In this document: one piece after another, positions 45,988 through 55,250 of the stretch
Layout: every line of letters begins with the position of its first letter
Numbering within the stretch: the stretch's first letter is position 1
Assembly (NCBI GenBank): GCA_030147805.1
Contig: JASBUR010000012.1
Coordinates: 50,534 to 114,533, forward strand
Direction: 5' to 3'
Origin: Sphingomonadaceae bacterium
GTDB lineage: Bacteria > Pseudomonadota > Alphaproteobacteria > Sphingomonadales > Sphingomonadaceae
Length of the DNA: 64,000 bases
Made by a program: the position numbers and the translations under genes
Notes under the pieces: model-generated
What the model was told of the DNA's origin: nothing
The model's database searches: none
What the model saw: the letters and a program-made list of their open reading frames with translations, nothing else

Positions 45988-47892
45988 ATGCGCCGGCTCA
46001 CGATCGCGCTGCTGCTGACCACCGCCGGCGAAGCGGCGCTGGCACAGCGCGCCGACGACAACGCGACGACGCAGGCCGAGGACGCGTTCGGCACCAGCGT
46101 CGGCAACGAGAGCTTCGGGCTCTACAATCCCTTCTCGGTGCGCGGCTTTTCGCCGGTCGACGCCGGCAACGTCCGCATCGAGGGCCTCTACTTCGACCAG
46201 CAGGCCAATCCGACGGGGCGCCTCATCGAGGGGACGACGGTTCGCGTCGGCCTCTCGGCGCAGAGCTATCCCTTTCCGGCCCCGACCGGGATCGCCGATC
46301 ACAGCCTGCGCAAGGCCGGCGGCGAGGCGCGCATCAGTCCGGTGATCGGCGCCGGGCCGTTCGGCGGCTGGTTCGCCGAGGCCGACGCGCAGCTGCCCGT
46401 CGGCGAGACGCTGAGCATCGCCGGCGGTGCCGGCCTCTATCGCGACGAGACGCATTATGGCGGCGACCCGCACTATTTCTCGGCGTCGATCGCACCGCGC
46501 TGGCAGCCCGCCGCCGGCGTCGAGGTCCTCCCCTTCTGGAGTCGCACGCGCTATAGCGACGAGGAGGCCGAGCCGCTGGTCTTCACCGCGGGCGATTTCC
46601 TGCCGCCCAAGATCGCGCGCAAGAACTTCTATCCGCAGGAATGGACCACGCGGAAGGGCGAGAGCTTCAACTATGGCCTGATCGGCGAGGCCCCCGTGGC
46701 GGGCTGGACGCTGCGCGGCGGCGTCTTCCGGTCCGCCAACGAGCGCGAGCGGGGATTCGCCAATTTGTTCGTCGACGTCCAGCCCGACGCGACCGGCCGC
46801 GAGATCGTCATCGCGCAGCCCGACAGCAAGTTCGCCTCGACCTCGGGCGAGCTGCGCCTGTCGCGCAGTTTCGACGAAAGCGACCGCCGCCACACCGTCC
46901 ACCTCGCGGTGCGCGGCCGCGAGCAGACGCGCCGCTACGGCGGCGACGACGTCATCGACCTCGGGCCGACGGTCATCGGCGTCCGCGAAGCGGTCGCCGA
47001 GCCGGTGTTCGATTTCGGCGCGCAGAGCTTCGACCGGATCGAGCAGCAGACCGTGGGCGCGACCTACGAGCTGCGCTGGCGCGACGTCGGCGAATTTTCG
47101 GTCGGCGTGCAGAAGACCGACTATTCGAAGGCGACCGACACGCCGGCGGGGGCGCTGCCGACCTCGAACGACAGCCCGTGGCTCTACAATGCCACCGCCG
47201 CCGGCTATCTTTCCGATGGTTTCGTCGTCTACGGCGGCTACACGCGCGGCCTCGAAGAGAGCCCGCAGGCGCCCGATATCGCCACCAACCGCAACGAGGC
47301 GCCGCCGGCGATCCGCACCGAGCAGGTGGATGCGGGTATCCGTTGGGCGATCCGTCCGAATCTCAAGCTCGTCGCGGGCGTCTTCGACGTCTCGAAACCC
47401 TATTACGACCTCGATCCCGCCAGCGTCTTCGCCAAGCTCGGCACCGTGCGCCACCGTGGCGTCGAGCTGTCGATCGCCGGCGAGATCCTGCCGGGGCTCA
47501 ACCTCGTCGCCGGCAACATTCTCCTCGATGCCGAGGTGACGGGCGAGGCGGTCGACCTCGGGCTGATCGGCCGCGTGCCGGTCGCCACGACCAAACGCTA
47601 CAGCATCGCCAGCCTCAACTACCGCTTCCCCGATTCGCCCTTCTCGATCGACGCGCTCGCCGAATCGACCGGCGACCGCATCGCCAACCAGGAAAACAGC
47701 TTCGTCGTGCCGCCGCGCGCGGTGCTGGCGGTCGGCGGCCGCTACCGCTTCAAGATCGGCGACAAGTCGGCGACGCTGCGCGCGCAGGTCGGCAACATCT
47801 TCAACAACTACGGCTTCGGCGTCGGCGGCGGCGGGCTGTTCGTCTACAATCTGCCGCGGCGCTTCAGCATCAATCTCGCCGCCGATCTCTAG
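45988..47892 (+). CDS. TonB-dependent receptor
   Basis: A 634-residue outer-membrane protein with a signal peptide (1-19). A short plug region (YNPFSVRGFSPVDAGNVRIEGLYFDQQ) is followed by a beta-barrel with many alternating strands up to FSINLAADL. No clear TonB box is seen and the plug is shorter than usual for siderophore receptors, which places it in a short sphingomonad-type subfamily. Substrate unknown, possibly a ferric chelate. GGGGAGAGAAGA precedes the ATG at 45988. Confidence 0.85.
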   Translation: MRRLTIALLLTTAGEAALAQRADDNATTQAEDAFGTSVGNESFGLYNPFSVRGFSPVDAGNVRIEGLYFDQQANPTGRLIEGTTVRVGLSAQSYPFPAPTGIADHSLRKAGGEARISPVIGAGPFGGWFAEADAQLPVGETLSIAGGAGLYRDETHYGGDPHYFSASIAPRWQPAAGVEVLPFWSRTRYSDEEAEPLVFTAGDFLPPKIARKNFYPQEWTTRKGESFNYGLIGEAPVAGWTLRGGVFRSANERERGFANLFVDVQPDATGREIVIAQPDSKFASTSGELRLSRSFDESDRRHTVHLAVRGREQTRRYGGDDVIDLGPTVIGVREAVAEPVFDFGAQSFDRIEQQTVGATYELRWRDVGEFSVGVQKTDYSKATDTPAGALPTSNDSPWLYNATAAGYLSDGFVVYGGYTRGLEESPQAPDIATNRNEAPPAIRTEQVDAGIRWAIRPNLKLVAGVFDVSKPYYDLDPASVFAKLGTVRHRGVELSIAGEILPGLNLVAGNILLDAEVTGEAVDLGLIGRVPVATTKRYSIASLNYRFPDSPFSIDALAESTGDRIANQENSFVVPPRAVLAVGGRYRFKIGDKSATLRAQVGNIFNNYGFGVGGGGLFVYNLPRRFSINLAADL

Positions 47893-47952
47893 GGTCTGGA
47901 ACTTGCGACGCCGCATTCCCATTTTACAGGCAGGTGAATGGGATAGCGGACG

Positions 47953-48216
47953 ATGGCCAACGGCTGGGCGCAGGACGGCGCCGTACAGGAACAGATCGAC
48001 GACACCGTCAAGGATGCGGTGCTCGCGGCGCGCGCGCGGCTGCCCTCGGGCGAAGCGGCCGAGGACTGCGACCTCTGCGGCGAGGATATTCCCGAGGCGC
48101 GCCGCCGGGCGCTGCCCGGCGTCCGCACCTGCGTCGCCTGTCAGTCGCAGCGCGACGCCGCGGTCCGCCATTCGGCGATCAACCGGCGCGGCAGCAAGGA
48201 CAGCCAGCTGCGCTGA
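47953..48216 (+). CDS. DksA/TraR C4-type zinc finger protein
   Basis: An 87-residue protein with a helical N-terminus and a zinc finger CDLCGEDIPEARRRALPGVRTCVACQ (four cysteines, residues 39-63). Without the long coiled coil of DksA it resembles the short TraR/YbiI-type proteins, which bind RNA polymerase in some cases. It begins 60 nt after the TonB receptor gene. Confidence 0.9.
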   Translation: MANGWAQDGAVQEQIDDTVKDAVLAARARLPSGEAAEDCDLCGEDIPEARRRALPGVRTCVACQSQRDAAVRHSAINRRGSKDSQLR

Positions 48217-48219
48217 CGA

Positions 48220-48822
48220 TCAGCGATAGTTGAAGCTGACGCTGATCCGGTCCTCGCGCGCCTTGCTCGCCACCACCACGTGCCGCAGCCAGCTCTCCCC
48301 CCGGAAGACGCGGCCGGCCGACGGTTCGGCGTAGACAAAGCTGCGCAGCTCCTCGGGCGCGTCGGCGCGCCGCGGCGGGGCGGCCATCATCATCGGCAGC
48401 CGCGGATCCTCGAGCCTGAGGTGGCCGGCCCCCGGCGGCACCGCGACATAGATCGTGCCCGACACCACGCTGTGCGGGTGGATATGCCCCGAATGCGCGC
48501 CCCCGGGCTTGAGGACGTTGACCCACAGGCTGTCGAGCTTGAGCCGCCGTCCGCCGAGGTCGAGCGCGCATTCGGCGGCGAACGCGGCGACATGGCGGTT
48601 GAGCGCGCGGACCAGGTCGGCGAAGCGCGGGTCGCGCGTCGGCAGGTCGTCGAGCGAGGCGTAGGAGGTGTAGCCGCGATAGCCGTGGTCGCGCGACCAG
48701 CGCCGACCGGCGCCGTCGTTGGCGGCGAGGTCGTAGCAGGCGTCCTCGAGCTCGGCGACGAGCGAATCGTCGCCGAGGTCGGCCTCGTAGAAGCGGGTGG
48801 CGAAAAGGGTTCGGCTGGTCAC
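48220..48822 (-). CDS. 2OG-Fe(II) oxygenase-like protein (TIGR02466 type)
   Basis: A 200-residue protein. The HSGHIHPHSVVSGTIYV segment has the HxH-type iron site, SWLRHVV the third histidine, and the C-terminus RISVSFNYR carries the arginine for the 2-oxoglutarate carboxylate. This is the layout of the TIGR02466 family of putative dioxygenases. Substrate unknown, possibly a protein or peptide. Convergent with the zinc finger gene, 3 nt between stops. Confidence 0.88.
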   Translation of the reverse strand: MTSRTLFATRFYEADLGDDSLVAELEDACYDLAANDGAGRRWSRDHGYRGYTSYASLDDLPTRDPRFADLVRALNRHVAAFAAECALDLGGRRLKLDSLWVNVLKPGGAHSGHIHPHSVVSGTIYVAVPPGAGHLRLEDPRLPMMMAAPPRRADAPEELRSFVYAEPSAGRVFRGESWLRHVVVASKAREDRISVSFNYR

Positions 48823-48888
48823 GCCGCGGAGGATATTCGCATCGGGCGATGATGGCTATGCTGCCGCCGGAAAAGGGAGATTTCGAGG

Positions 48889-50004
48889 ATGGTTCGCAGG
48901 ATCGCGATGGCGGCGGCGCTGACGATGGGCGCGGTGGCGGCGCAGGCCGGGTCGCCGGCGCGCGACGCCGGGGTGACGGTCGGCATCCTGGCGCCGGGAC
49001 CGCTCAACGCGATCACCGACGTCGCCGGCGTCAAGGTCGGCCAGGTGACGCTGGCGAAGGGCAGGGCGGTCAACACCGGGGTGACCGCGGTGCTGCCGCA
49101 CGGCGGCAACCTGTTCCAGGACAAGGTGCCGGCGGGCTTCGTCGCCTACAATGCGTTCGGCAAGTTCATGGGGTCGACGCAGGTCGTCGAACTCGGCGAG
49201 GTCGAGACGCCGATCCTGCTGACCAACACGCTCAACGTCGCCGACGCCGGCATCGCGGCGATCGAATGGACGCTGGCGCAACCCGGCAACGAGCAGGTGC
49301 GATCGGTCAACGCGGTGGTCGGCGAGACCAACGACGGTTTCCTCAACGACATCCGCGGGCGGCACGTCACCGTCGCCGACGCGCGGCGGGCGATCGAGAC
49401 CGCGCGCCCCGGCGCCGTCGCGCAAGGCGCGGTCGGCGCCGGCACCGGCACGGTGGCGTTCGGCTGGAAGGGCGGCATCGGTACGGCGTCGCGGCGCCTG
49501 CCCGACTCGCTCGGCGGCTGGACGGTCGGCGTCCTCGTCCAGTCCAACTATGGCGGGGTGCTGACCATCGCCGGCGTGCCGGTCGGCGTGAAGCTCGGCA
49601 CATATGACCTTCGGCAGGAGGTGGAGCAGAAGAAGGCCGACGGCTCGGTGGTGATCGTCATTGCCACCGACGCGCCGCTGTCCGACCGCAACCTGCGCCG
49701 CCTCGCCGAGCGCAGCTTCGCCGGGATCGCGCGCACCGGCTCGGGCTTCTCGAACGGCTCGGGCGACTATGCCCTGGCCTTCTCGACGCACGCCGGCGTG
49801 CGCCGGACGCCGGCACGCCGCAGCGGCGAGGCGTCGGTCGCCGAGCTGCCCAACGACCGGACGACGCCGCTCTTCCAGGCGGTGATCGAGGCGAGCGAGG
49901 AGGCGGTGCTCAACTCGTTGTTCGCTGCGACGGCGGTCGACGGGCACCAGGGGCGGATCGAGGCGCTGCCGCTCGATCGCGTACGGCCGATGCTGGGCAA
50001 ATAA
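48889..50004 (+). CDS. P1 family (DmpA/BapA-type) aminopeptidase
   Basis: A 371-residue exported N-terminal-nucleophile hydrolase. The signal peptide covers residues 1-20. NAITDVAGVKVGQ, VNTGVTAVLP, GETNDGFLND, VQSNYG and the self-cleavage region KKADGSVVIVIATDAPL, where Ser253 would become the nucleophile after cleavage of Gly252-Ser253, agree with DmpA and BapA. These enzymes remove D-residues or beta-amino acids from peptides. It is followed 2 nt later by a DUF4169 gene. Confidence 0.92.
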   Translation: MVRRIAMAAALTMGAVAAQAGSPARDAGVTVGILAPGPLNAITDVAGVKVGQVTLAKGRAVNTGVTAVLPHGGNLFQDKVPAGFVAYNAFGKFMGSTQVVELGEVETPILLTNTLNVADAGIAAIEWTLAQPGNEQVRSVNAVVGETNDGFLNDIRGRHVTVADARRAIETARPGAVAQGAVGAGTGTVAFGWKGGIGTASRRLPDSLGGWTVGVLVQSNYGGVLTIAGVPVGVKLGTYDLRQEVEQKKADGSVVIVIATDAPLSDRNLRRLAERSFAGIARTGSGFSNGSGDYALAFSTHAGVRRTPARRSGEASVAELPNDRTTPLFQAVIEASEEAVLNSLFAATAVDGHQGRIEALPLDRVRPMLGK

Positions 50005-50006
50005 CG

Positions 50007-50186
50007 ATGGGCGAGATCGTCAACCTACGGACGGCGCGCAAGGCGCGCGCGCGCATGGCCGCGGCGACGCAGGCGGCCGCCAACCGCGCCGCTTCGGGAC
50101 GCACCAAGGAGGAAAGGCAGGCAGCGGCGCGCGAGGCGGCGCGGATCGAGCGGACGCTCGATGGCGCCAGGCGCGGCGACGACTAG
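50007..50186 (+). CDS. DUF4169 family protein
   Basis: A 59-residue basic, helical protein: MGEIVNLRTARKARARMAAA, then NRAASGRTKEERQAAAREAA and LDGARRGDD. This is the complete DUF4169 pattern, an alphaproteobacterial family of unknown function. The ATG is 2 nt after the P1 peptidase stop. Its stop overlaps the lrgB stop of the other strand in CTAG. Confidence 0.85.
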   Translation: MGEIVNLRTARKARARMAAATQAAANRAASGRTKEERQAAAREAARIERTLDGARRGDD

Positions 50187-50866
50187 ATCAGCCAGCCCCA
50201 CAGCAGCGGCAGCAGGAACGAGGTGGCCAGCCCGGCGAGCGCCATGGCGAGCCCGCTGAACGCCGCGGCCTTGGCATCGCGGCGGCCGAGCGCGTCGGTG
50301 CCGACGATATGCGCCGCCTGGCCGACCGCGACGCCCAGCGTTTCCGCATCGTCGAGCCGGAGCCGCTTGAGCAGCGGCGGCAGCAGGATCGCGCCGACGA
50401 TGCCGGTGACGATGACCAGTCCGGCGGCGAGTTCGGGCGAGCCGCCAAGATGCTCCATCAATGCGATCGCGAAGGGACTGGTCGCCGATTTGGGGGCGAG
50501 CGCGTGCTGGAGCGTGGTGTCGAGCTGCAGGTAGCGTGCCAGCGAGACCGCGCTGGTGATGCCGGTCAGCGAGCCAATTCCGATCGCGACGAGCAGCGGC
50601 GCCGCGCCCGCCTTCAGCGCCGCGCGCTGCGCCCAGATCAGGTGGCCGAGTGCGACGATCGCCGGGCCGAGCAGCCAGCGCAGCGGCCGGCTGAGCTCGG
50701 CGAAGCGATCGAGCGGCAGCCCGACCGCCCAGAGGCCGAGTCCGACGAGCGCCGCGGCCAGCAGGATCGGGTTGAGCAGCGGATGATGGTTGCCGCGCGC
50801 CGCCAGCCGTCGCGCCAGCAGGAAGGCGGCGATCACCGCCGCGCAGACCGCGAGCGAGGCGATCAC
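50183..50866 (-). CDS. lrgB: LrgB family protein
   Basis: A 227-residue inner-membrane protein with about seven hydrophobic segments. LLGPAIVALGHLIW, SLTGITSAVSLARYL, ALAPKSATSPFAIAL and AHIVGTDALGR are the conserved LrgB/CidB blocks. It works with LrgA in control of murein hydrolases or metabolite (pyruvate/glycolate) export. GTG start overlaps the lrgA stop by 4 nt (GTGA). Confidence 0.92.
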   Translation of the reverse strand: MIASLAVCAAVIAAFLLARRLAARGNHHPLLNPILLAAALVGLGLWAVGLPLDRFAELSRPLRWLLGPAIVALGHLIWAQRAALKAGAAPLLVAIGIGSLTGITSAVSLARYLQLDTTLQHALAPKSATSPFAIALMEHLGGSPELAAGLVIVTGIVGAILLPPLLKRLRLDDAETLGVAVGQAAHIVGTDALGRRDAKAAAFSGLAMALAGLATSFLLPLLWGWLI

Positions 50867-51234
50867 CGGCGCAGCCCGGCGTAGAGCAGCGCGGTGGTCA
50901 GCCCGGTGACGAGCGTGCTGACCACGATCACCAGCATGAGCTGCGGTGCCACGTCGACGACGAACGGCGCGAAGGCGGCGAGGCCGACCGCGGCGGGAAC
51001 GATCAGCGCGCCGAGAAAGCGCGTCAGCAGGCGGGCGGCGGGCAGCGTCCAGCTGCGGAAGCCGGGCCAGGCCGCGAGCAGCGCGAGATAGGCGGCGAGC
51101 CCGAGGATCGGCCCCGGCACGGCGATGCCGAGCAGCGCCGCGGCGAGGTCGCCGGCCAGTGACAGCAGAATGAGCACGATCAGACCGACCGTTACCACCG
51201 GCCACCCTCGTCGCGCTGTCGTCGGTTCGTCCAC
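50863..51234 (-). CDS. lrgA: CidA/LrgA family holin-like protein
   Basis: A 123-residue protein with four membrane helices: LIVLILLSLAGD, LLGIAVPGPILGLAAYL, RFLGALIVPAAVGLAA and MLVIVVSTLVTGLTTALLY. VPGPILG and FLGALIVPAAVG are the family motifs. GTG at 51234 is chosen because the longer open frame would overlap the divergent YciI gene. It is the first gene of lrgAB. Confidence 0.88.
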   Translation of the reverse strand: MDEPTTARRGWPVVTVGLIVLILLSLAGDLAAALLGIAVPGPILGLAAYLALLAAWPGFRSWTLPAARLLTRFLGALIVPAAVGLAAFAPFVVDVAPQLMLVIVVSTLVTGLTTALLYAGLRR

Positions 51235-51282
51235 GGGTCGCAGGGTATAGACCGCCGCCGCCCGACCGCCTAGCTTGCGCGG

Positions 51283-51564
51283 ATGCCGCATTTCGCCATC
51301 CATTGCATCGACAAGCCCGACAGTCTCGACCTGCGCCTCGCGACGCGCGCCGAGCATCTGGCCTATCTCCAGCCGATCAACGACCGCATCCTGGTCGCCG
51401 GGCCGTTGCTCGACCTGGAAGGCCAGCCGATGGGCTCGCTGCTGATCATCGACTTCGACGAGCGCAAGGACGCGGTCGCCTTCGCCGCCGGCGATCCCTA
51501 TGCGCTCGTCGGGCTGTTCGCGAGCGTCGCCGTCACCGCCTACCGCAAGGTGCTGCCGACGTGA
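51283..51564 (+). CDS. YciI family protein
   Basis: A 93-residue ferredoxin-like protein: FAIHCIDKPDSLDLR, HLAYL, GPLLD, MGSLLIIDFDERKDAVAFAAGDPY. The conserved His and Asp of YciI are present (RAEHLAYL; GDPYA). YciI proteins are cytosolic, of poorly known function. The stop overlaps the next gene's start in GTGA. Confidence 0.9.
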   Translation: MPHFAIHCIDKPDSLDLRLATRAEHLAYLQPINDRILVAGPLLDLEGQPMGSLLIIDFDERKDAVAFAAGDPYALVGLFASVAVTAYRKVLPT

Positions 51565-52337
51565 CCGTCGCCGTCGAGTCCGACGGCCCGGTTACCTTCG
51601 TCGCCATCGACCGGCCCGATCGGCGCAACGCGGTCGACCGCGACACCGCGCAGGCGCTCTACGAGGCCTTTCGCGCCTTCGACGCCGACGACAGCGCCAG
51701 CGTCGCTGTCCTTTACGGCCGCGGCGGCACTTTCTGCGCCGGCGCCGACCTCAAGGCGCTCAGCACCGGCGACGGCAACAGCGTCACGCGTGACGGGCTC
51801 GGCTCGCTCGGGCCGATGGGACCGACGCGGCTGCGGCTGTCGAAGCCGGTGATCGCGGCGATCGAGGGGCATGCCGTGGCGGGCGGCATGGAGCTGGCGC
51901 TGTGGTGCGACCTGCGGGTGATGGCGGCCGACGCGGTGTTCGGCATCTTCTGCCGCCGCTTCGGCGTGCCGCTGGTCGACATGGGCAGCGTGCGGCTGCC
52001 GCGGCTGATCGGCGAGAGCCGGGCGATGGACCTGATCCTCACCGGGCGTCCGGTCGGCGCCGAGGAAGCGCTGGCGATCGGGCTCGCCAACCGGGTGGCG
52101 CCGCCCGGCGGCGCGCTGGCGATGGCGGGCGAGCTGGCGAAGTCGATCGCCGGCTTCCCGCAGCTGTGCCTGCGCAACGACCGGCTGTCGGCGATCGAGC
52201 AGTGGGACCTGGAGGCGGAGGCCGCGCTCCGCAATGAGACGCGCCGCGGGCTTGAGACGATCGGCAGCGGCGAGACGCTGTCGGGCGCCGGGCGCTTCGC
52301 CGCCGGCGAGGGGCGCGGCGGGGCGTTCAACGTCTAA
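51561..52337 (+). CDS. Enoyl-CoA hydratase/isomerase family protein
   Basis: A 258-residue crotonase-fold protein. FCAGADLKAL and EGHAVAGGMELALWCDLRV form the oxyanion hole. The usual glutamate of hydratases in the second motif is replaced in GVPLVDMGSVRLPRLIG, so the exact reaction (hydratase, isomerase or hydrolase) is open. Start is GTG, overlapping yciI by 4 nt. Confidence 0.88.
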   Translation: MTVAVESDGPVTFVAIDRPDRRNAVDRDTAQALYEAFRAFDADDSASVAVLYGRGGTFCAGADLKALSTGDGNSVTRDGLGSLGPMGPTRLRLSKPVIAAIEGHAVAGGMELALWCDLRVMAADAVFGIFCRRFGVPLVDMGSVRLPRLIGESRAMDLILTGRPVGAEEALAIGLANRVAPPGGALAMAGELAKSIAGFPQLCLRNDRLSAIEQWDLEAEAALRNETRRGLETIGSGETLSGAGRFAAGEGRGGAFNV

Positions 52338-52340
52338 AGG

Positions 52341-52364
52341 CCCTCGCCCGCGTGCGGGCGAGGG
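52341..52364. terminator. Bidirectional terminator hairpin
   Basis: A 10-bp perfect stem (52341-52350 with 52355-52364) and a CGTG loop lie 3 nt after the enoyl-CoA hydratase stop and 16 nt beyond the end of the convergent small gene. Confidence 0.6.
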
Positions 52365-52380
52365 ACCGGCGATGCTCGGT

Positions 52381-52668
52381 TCAGGCCTTCGCCTTCCTGG
52401 GTTTCACGACGACATATTGCGTCACCGTCTCGCCACGGGTGCTCGATTCGAACTCCCACTTCGACAGGATCGTCGCGCAGACGTTCTGGCCCATGTCGGC
52501 GTCATCGAAATTGGTCTCGAGCACCTTGCAGCTCATCGCGTCGCCGTCCTTGCCGACGGTATAGGTCACCTTGACCCACGAGGTGCCCGGCTCGGGCTTC
52601 TGCGGCTCGGCGGCGACGGCGGCGGTGGTCGCGGCGGCGAGCAACGCGGCGATGATCAGACGGGTCAT
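52381..52668 (-). CDS. Small exported protein, TonB C-terminal-like
   Basis: A 95-residue periplasmic protein: signal peptide 1-20 (ending AVAA), then a short alpha/beta domain with VKVTYTVGKDGDAMSCKVLETN, CATILSKWEFES and VVVKP. The pattern of a strand, GxxGxxxxC and a helix resembles the C-terminal domain of TonB; the two cysteines could form a disulfide. GGAGG stands 7 nt before the ATG. Function unknown. Confidence 0.75.
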   Translation of the reverse strand: MTRLIIAALLAAATTAAVAAEPQKPEPGTSWVKVTYTVGKDGDAMSCKVLETNFDDADMGQNVCATILSKWEFESSTRGETVTQYVVVKPRKAKA

Positions 52669-52799
52669 GCGCAATCCTCCCAGAAAACCATGCGATCATA
52701 GGCGAAATCGATGCCTTGGCATAGCGGCTGCAGGCGCGCGCGATGCCGGCCGCCGCGCGCCGCCGTGCGCCCGCAGGCGCAAATGCCCGCGCACTTGCC

Positions 52800-52828
52800 T
52801 TGTTGCAGCGCAGCAGATCGACTATATG
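52800..52828 (+). promoter_or_regulatory. Probable promoter of typA
   Basis: TTGTTG (52800-52805), 17 nt, TATATG (52823-52828), located about 60 nt before the typA ATG in an otherwise very GC-rich region. Confidence 0.5.
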
Positions 52829-52888
52829 GCCCGCGACCAGCCGGCGCGCGAACGAAGCGCCCGGCTCATTTCTTATCCGGGATTTCAG

Positions 52889-54712
52889 ATGAACCTGCGC
52901 AACATCGCCATCATCGCGCACGTCGACCATGGCAAGACCACCCTCGTCGACCAGCTCTTTCGCCAGTCGGGGACCTTCCGCGACAACCAGCGCGTCGCCG
53001 AGCGCGCGATGGATTCGAACGACCTCGAGAAAGAGCGCGGGATCACCATCCTGGCGAAGTGCACCTCGATCGAGTGGGAGGGCACGCGCATCAACATCGT
53101 CGACACGCCCGGCCACGCCGATTTCGGCGGCGAGGTCGAGCGCATCCTGTCGATGGTCGACGGGGTCATCCTGCTCGTCGACGCCGCCGAGGGCGCGATG
53201 CCGCAGACCAAGTTCGTCACCGGCAAGGCGCTGGCGCTGGGGCTGCGCCCGATCGTCGTCGTCAACAAGATCGACCGGTCGGACGCGCGGGCGCAGGAAG
53301 TGCTCGACGAGGTGTTCGACCTGTTCGTCAGCCTCGAGGCCACCGACGAGCAGCTCGACTTCCCGGTGATCTTCGCGTCGGGGCGCAACGGCTATGCCGG
53401 CGACAATCCCGACGTGCGCGAGGGCGACCTCACGCCGATGTTCAAGACGATCGTCGGCCATGTGCCGGCGCCGAAGGCCGATCCCAACGGCCCGTTCAAA
53501 TTCCTGGTGACGCTGCTCGACCGCGACAATTTCCTCGGGCGCATTCTCACCGGGCTGATCTTCTCGGGCTCGATCAAGGTCAACGCGCCGATCCAGGTGC
53601 TCGACCCGGAGGGCAACGTCGTCGAGACCGGCCGCGCCTCGAAGCTGCTGGCGTTCCGCGGACTCGAGCGCGTGCCGGTCGACGAGGCGCAGGCGGGCGA
53701 CATCATCTCGATCGCCGGCCTGACCAACGCCACCGTTGCCAACACCATCGCCGAGCCGGGCGTCACCGAGCCGCTCAAGGCGCAGCCGATCGACCCGCCG
53801 ACGCTGTCGATGCGCTTTGCGGTCAACGATTCGCCGATGGCGGGGCGCGAGGGCACCAAGGTCACCTCGCGCATGATCCGCGACCGCCTGTTCCGCGAGG
53901 CCGAATCGAACGTGGCGATCAAGGTCACCGAATCGGCCGACAAGGACAGTTTCGAAGTCGCCGGCCGCGGCGAACTCCAGCTCGGCGTGCTGATCGAGAC
54001 GATGCGCCGCGAGGGCTTCGAACTCGGAATCAGCCGGCCGCGCGTCCTCTACCGCGACGATGAGAACGGCAACCGCCAGGAGCCCTACGAGACCGTCGTC
54101 ATCGACGTCGACGAGGAATATTCGGGCACCGTCGTCGAGAAGATGGCGATCCGCAAGGCCGAGCTCACCGACATGCGCCCGTCGGGCGGCGGCAAGACGC
54201 GCATCACCTTCTCGGCGCCGTCGCGCGGGCTGATCGGCTATCATGGCGAGTTCCTGTCGGATACGCGCGGCACCGGCATCATGAACCGGCTGTACGAGAA
54301 GTACGGCGCCTACAAGGGGCGCATCGAGGGGCGCCGCAACGGCGTGCTGATCTCGAACGGCGCCGGCGAGGCCAACGCCTATGCGCTCGGGCCGCTCGAG
54401 GAGCGCGGAATCCTGATGGTGGCGCCTGGCGAGGTTCTCTACGAGGGCATGATCGTCGGCGAGAACGCCAAGGACGACGACCTCGAGGTCAACCCGATGA
54501 AGTCGAAGCAGCTGACCAACTTCCGCGCTTCGGGCGGCAAGGACGATGCGATCCGGCTGACGCCGCCCAAGCGGCTGACGCTCGAGCAGGCGATCGCCTA
54601 TATCGACGAGGACGAACTCGTCGAGGTGACTCCCAAGTCGATCCGGCTGCGCAAGATCCATCTCGACCCGCACGAGCGCAAGCGCGCCTCGCGCAGCAAG
54701 CTCGCCAGCTAG
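52889..54712 (+). CDS. typA: Ribosome-binding GTPase TypA/BipA
   Basis: A 607-residue translational GTPase. G1 AHVDHGKTT at 10-18, G2/G3 with [11 protein letters not shown]4 NKID, then domains II, III, V and the BipA-specific C-terminal domain ([23 protein letters not shown]). It acts on the ribosome in stress and low-temperature growth and 50S assembly. The ATG at 52889 matches the family N-terminus. Confidence 0.97.
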   Translation: MNLRNIAIIAHVDHGKTTLVDQLFRQSGTFRDNQRVAERAMDSNDLEKERGITILAKCTSIEWEGTRINIVDTPGHADFGGEVERILSMVDGVILLVDAAEGAMPQTKFVTGKALALGLRPIVVVNKIDRSDARAQEVLDEVFDLFVSLEATDEQLDFPVIFASGRNGYAGDNPDVREGDLTPMFKTIVGHVPAPKADPNGPFKFLVTLLDRDNFLGRILTGLIFSGSIKVNAPIQVLDPEGNVVETGRASKLLAFRGLERVPVDEAQAGDIISIAGLTNATVANTIAEPGVTEPLKAQPIDPPTLSMRFAVNDSPMAGREGTKVTSRMIRDRLFREAESNVAIKVTESADKDSFEVAGRGELQLGVLIETMRREGFELGISRPRVLYRDDENGNRQEPYETVVIDVDEEYSGTVVEKMAIRKAELTDMRPSGGGKTRITFSAPSRGLIGYHGEFLSDTRGTGIMNRLYEKYGAYKGRIEGRRNGVLISNGAGEANAYALGPLEERGILMVAPGEVLYEGMIVGENAKDDDLEVNPMKSKQLTNFRASGGKDDAIRLTPPKRLTLEQAIAYIDEDELVEVTPKSIRLRKIHLDPHERKRASRSKLAS

Positions 54713-54738
54713 CGGGCCCGTCTCCCCCGCATTTGCCG

Positions 54739-54770
54739 GAAGGGCGCTCGCTTCGTCGCGGGCGCCCTTC
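54739..54770 (+). terminator. Probable terminator of typA
   Basis: GAAGGGCGC (54739-54747) pairs perfectly with 54762-54770 around a 14-nt loop that can pair further inside (CGC/GCG); TTCGATTG follows. It lies 26 nt after the typA stop. Confidence 0.6.
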
Positions 54771-54773
54771 TTC

Positions 54774-54819
54774 GATTGAACAATCGCGTCGCGACGAACG
54801 TTACGCCTCCTGTTCAATC
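54774..54819 (+). promoter_or_regulatory. Inverted repeat GATTGAACA ... TGTTCAATC
   Basis: Perfect 9-bp arms at 54774-54782 and 54811-54819 are 28 nt apart, in the leader of the single-pass membrane protein gene. It may be an operator or an RNA hairpin; nothing more can be said. Confidence 0.45.
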
Positions 54820-54872
54820 GACGGACCGCGGCCATGGGGCTCGACCGGTTCGCCTGGCAGGAGGAATTTTAC

Positions 54873-55196
54873 ATGGCCGACGGTATGGAACGGAGCGGCG
54901 GCAGCCGCACCATCGTCATCATCTTGGTGGTCGTCGCGGTTCTGGCGGTTCTCGCCTACGCGCTCGGCCTCTTCAACGTCGACGCCAGCGGCGACCTGAA
55001 GGCGCCCGACGTCGACGTCGCCGTCGAAGGGGGCGAGGTGCCCAGCATGCAGGTCGAAACCGCCGACATCGACGTCGGCTCGACGACCGAGACGGTGGAT
55101 TTGCCCGAGGTGAACGTGACGACGACCGAAGAGGAGATCCGCCTCCCGACCGTCGACGTGACGCCCGCCGGCGACGACGGTAGCGCCAACAAGTAA
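54873..55196 (+). CDS. Single-pass membrane protein with acidic repeat tail
   Basis: A 107-residue protein: a short basic N-terminus, one membrane helix (residues about 13-33, TIVIILVVVAVLAVLAYALG) and an acidic exterior tail made of DVDVAVEGG, MQVETADIDVG, TVDLPEVNV and RLPTVDVTP units, probably extended beta segments. The ribosome-binding site AGGAGG is near perfect. Two strong terminators follow. The family was not recognised. Confidence 0.75.
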   Translation: MADGMERSGGSRTIVIILVVVAVLAVLAYALGLFNVDASGDLKAPDVDVAVEGGEVPSMQVETADIDVGSTTETVDLPEVNVTTTEEEIRLPTVDVTPAGDDGSANK

Positions 55197-55205
55197 GCAC
55201 GCTGC

Positions 55206-55232
55206 GGGGCGGGCCCGAAGAAGGCCCGCCCC
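55206..55232 (+). terminator. First of two tandem terminator hairpins
   Basis: GGGGCGGGCC (55206-55215) pairs perfectly with 55223-55232 around a 7-nt loop; a C-rich stretch follows instead of T. Confidence 0.6.
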
Positions 55233-55250
55233 CTCCCACGTCCGACCTCT

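Noticed and set aside
45955..48171. 738-codon open frame antisense to the TonB receptor
   Set aside because: Same reasoning: the receptor has signal peptide and barrel features, the antisense frame has none.
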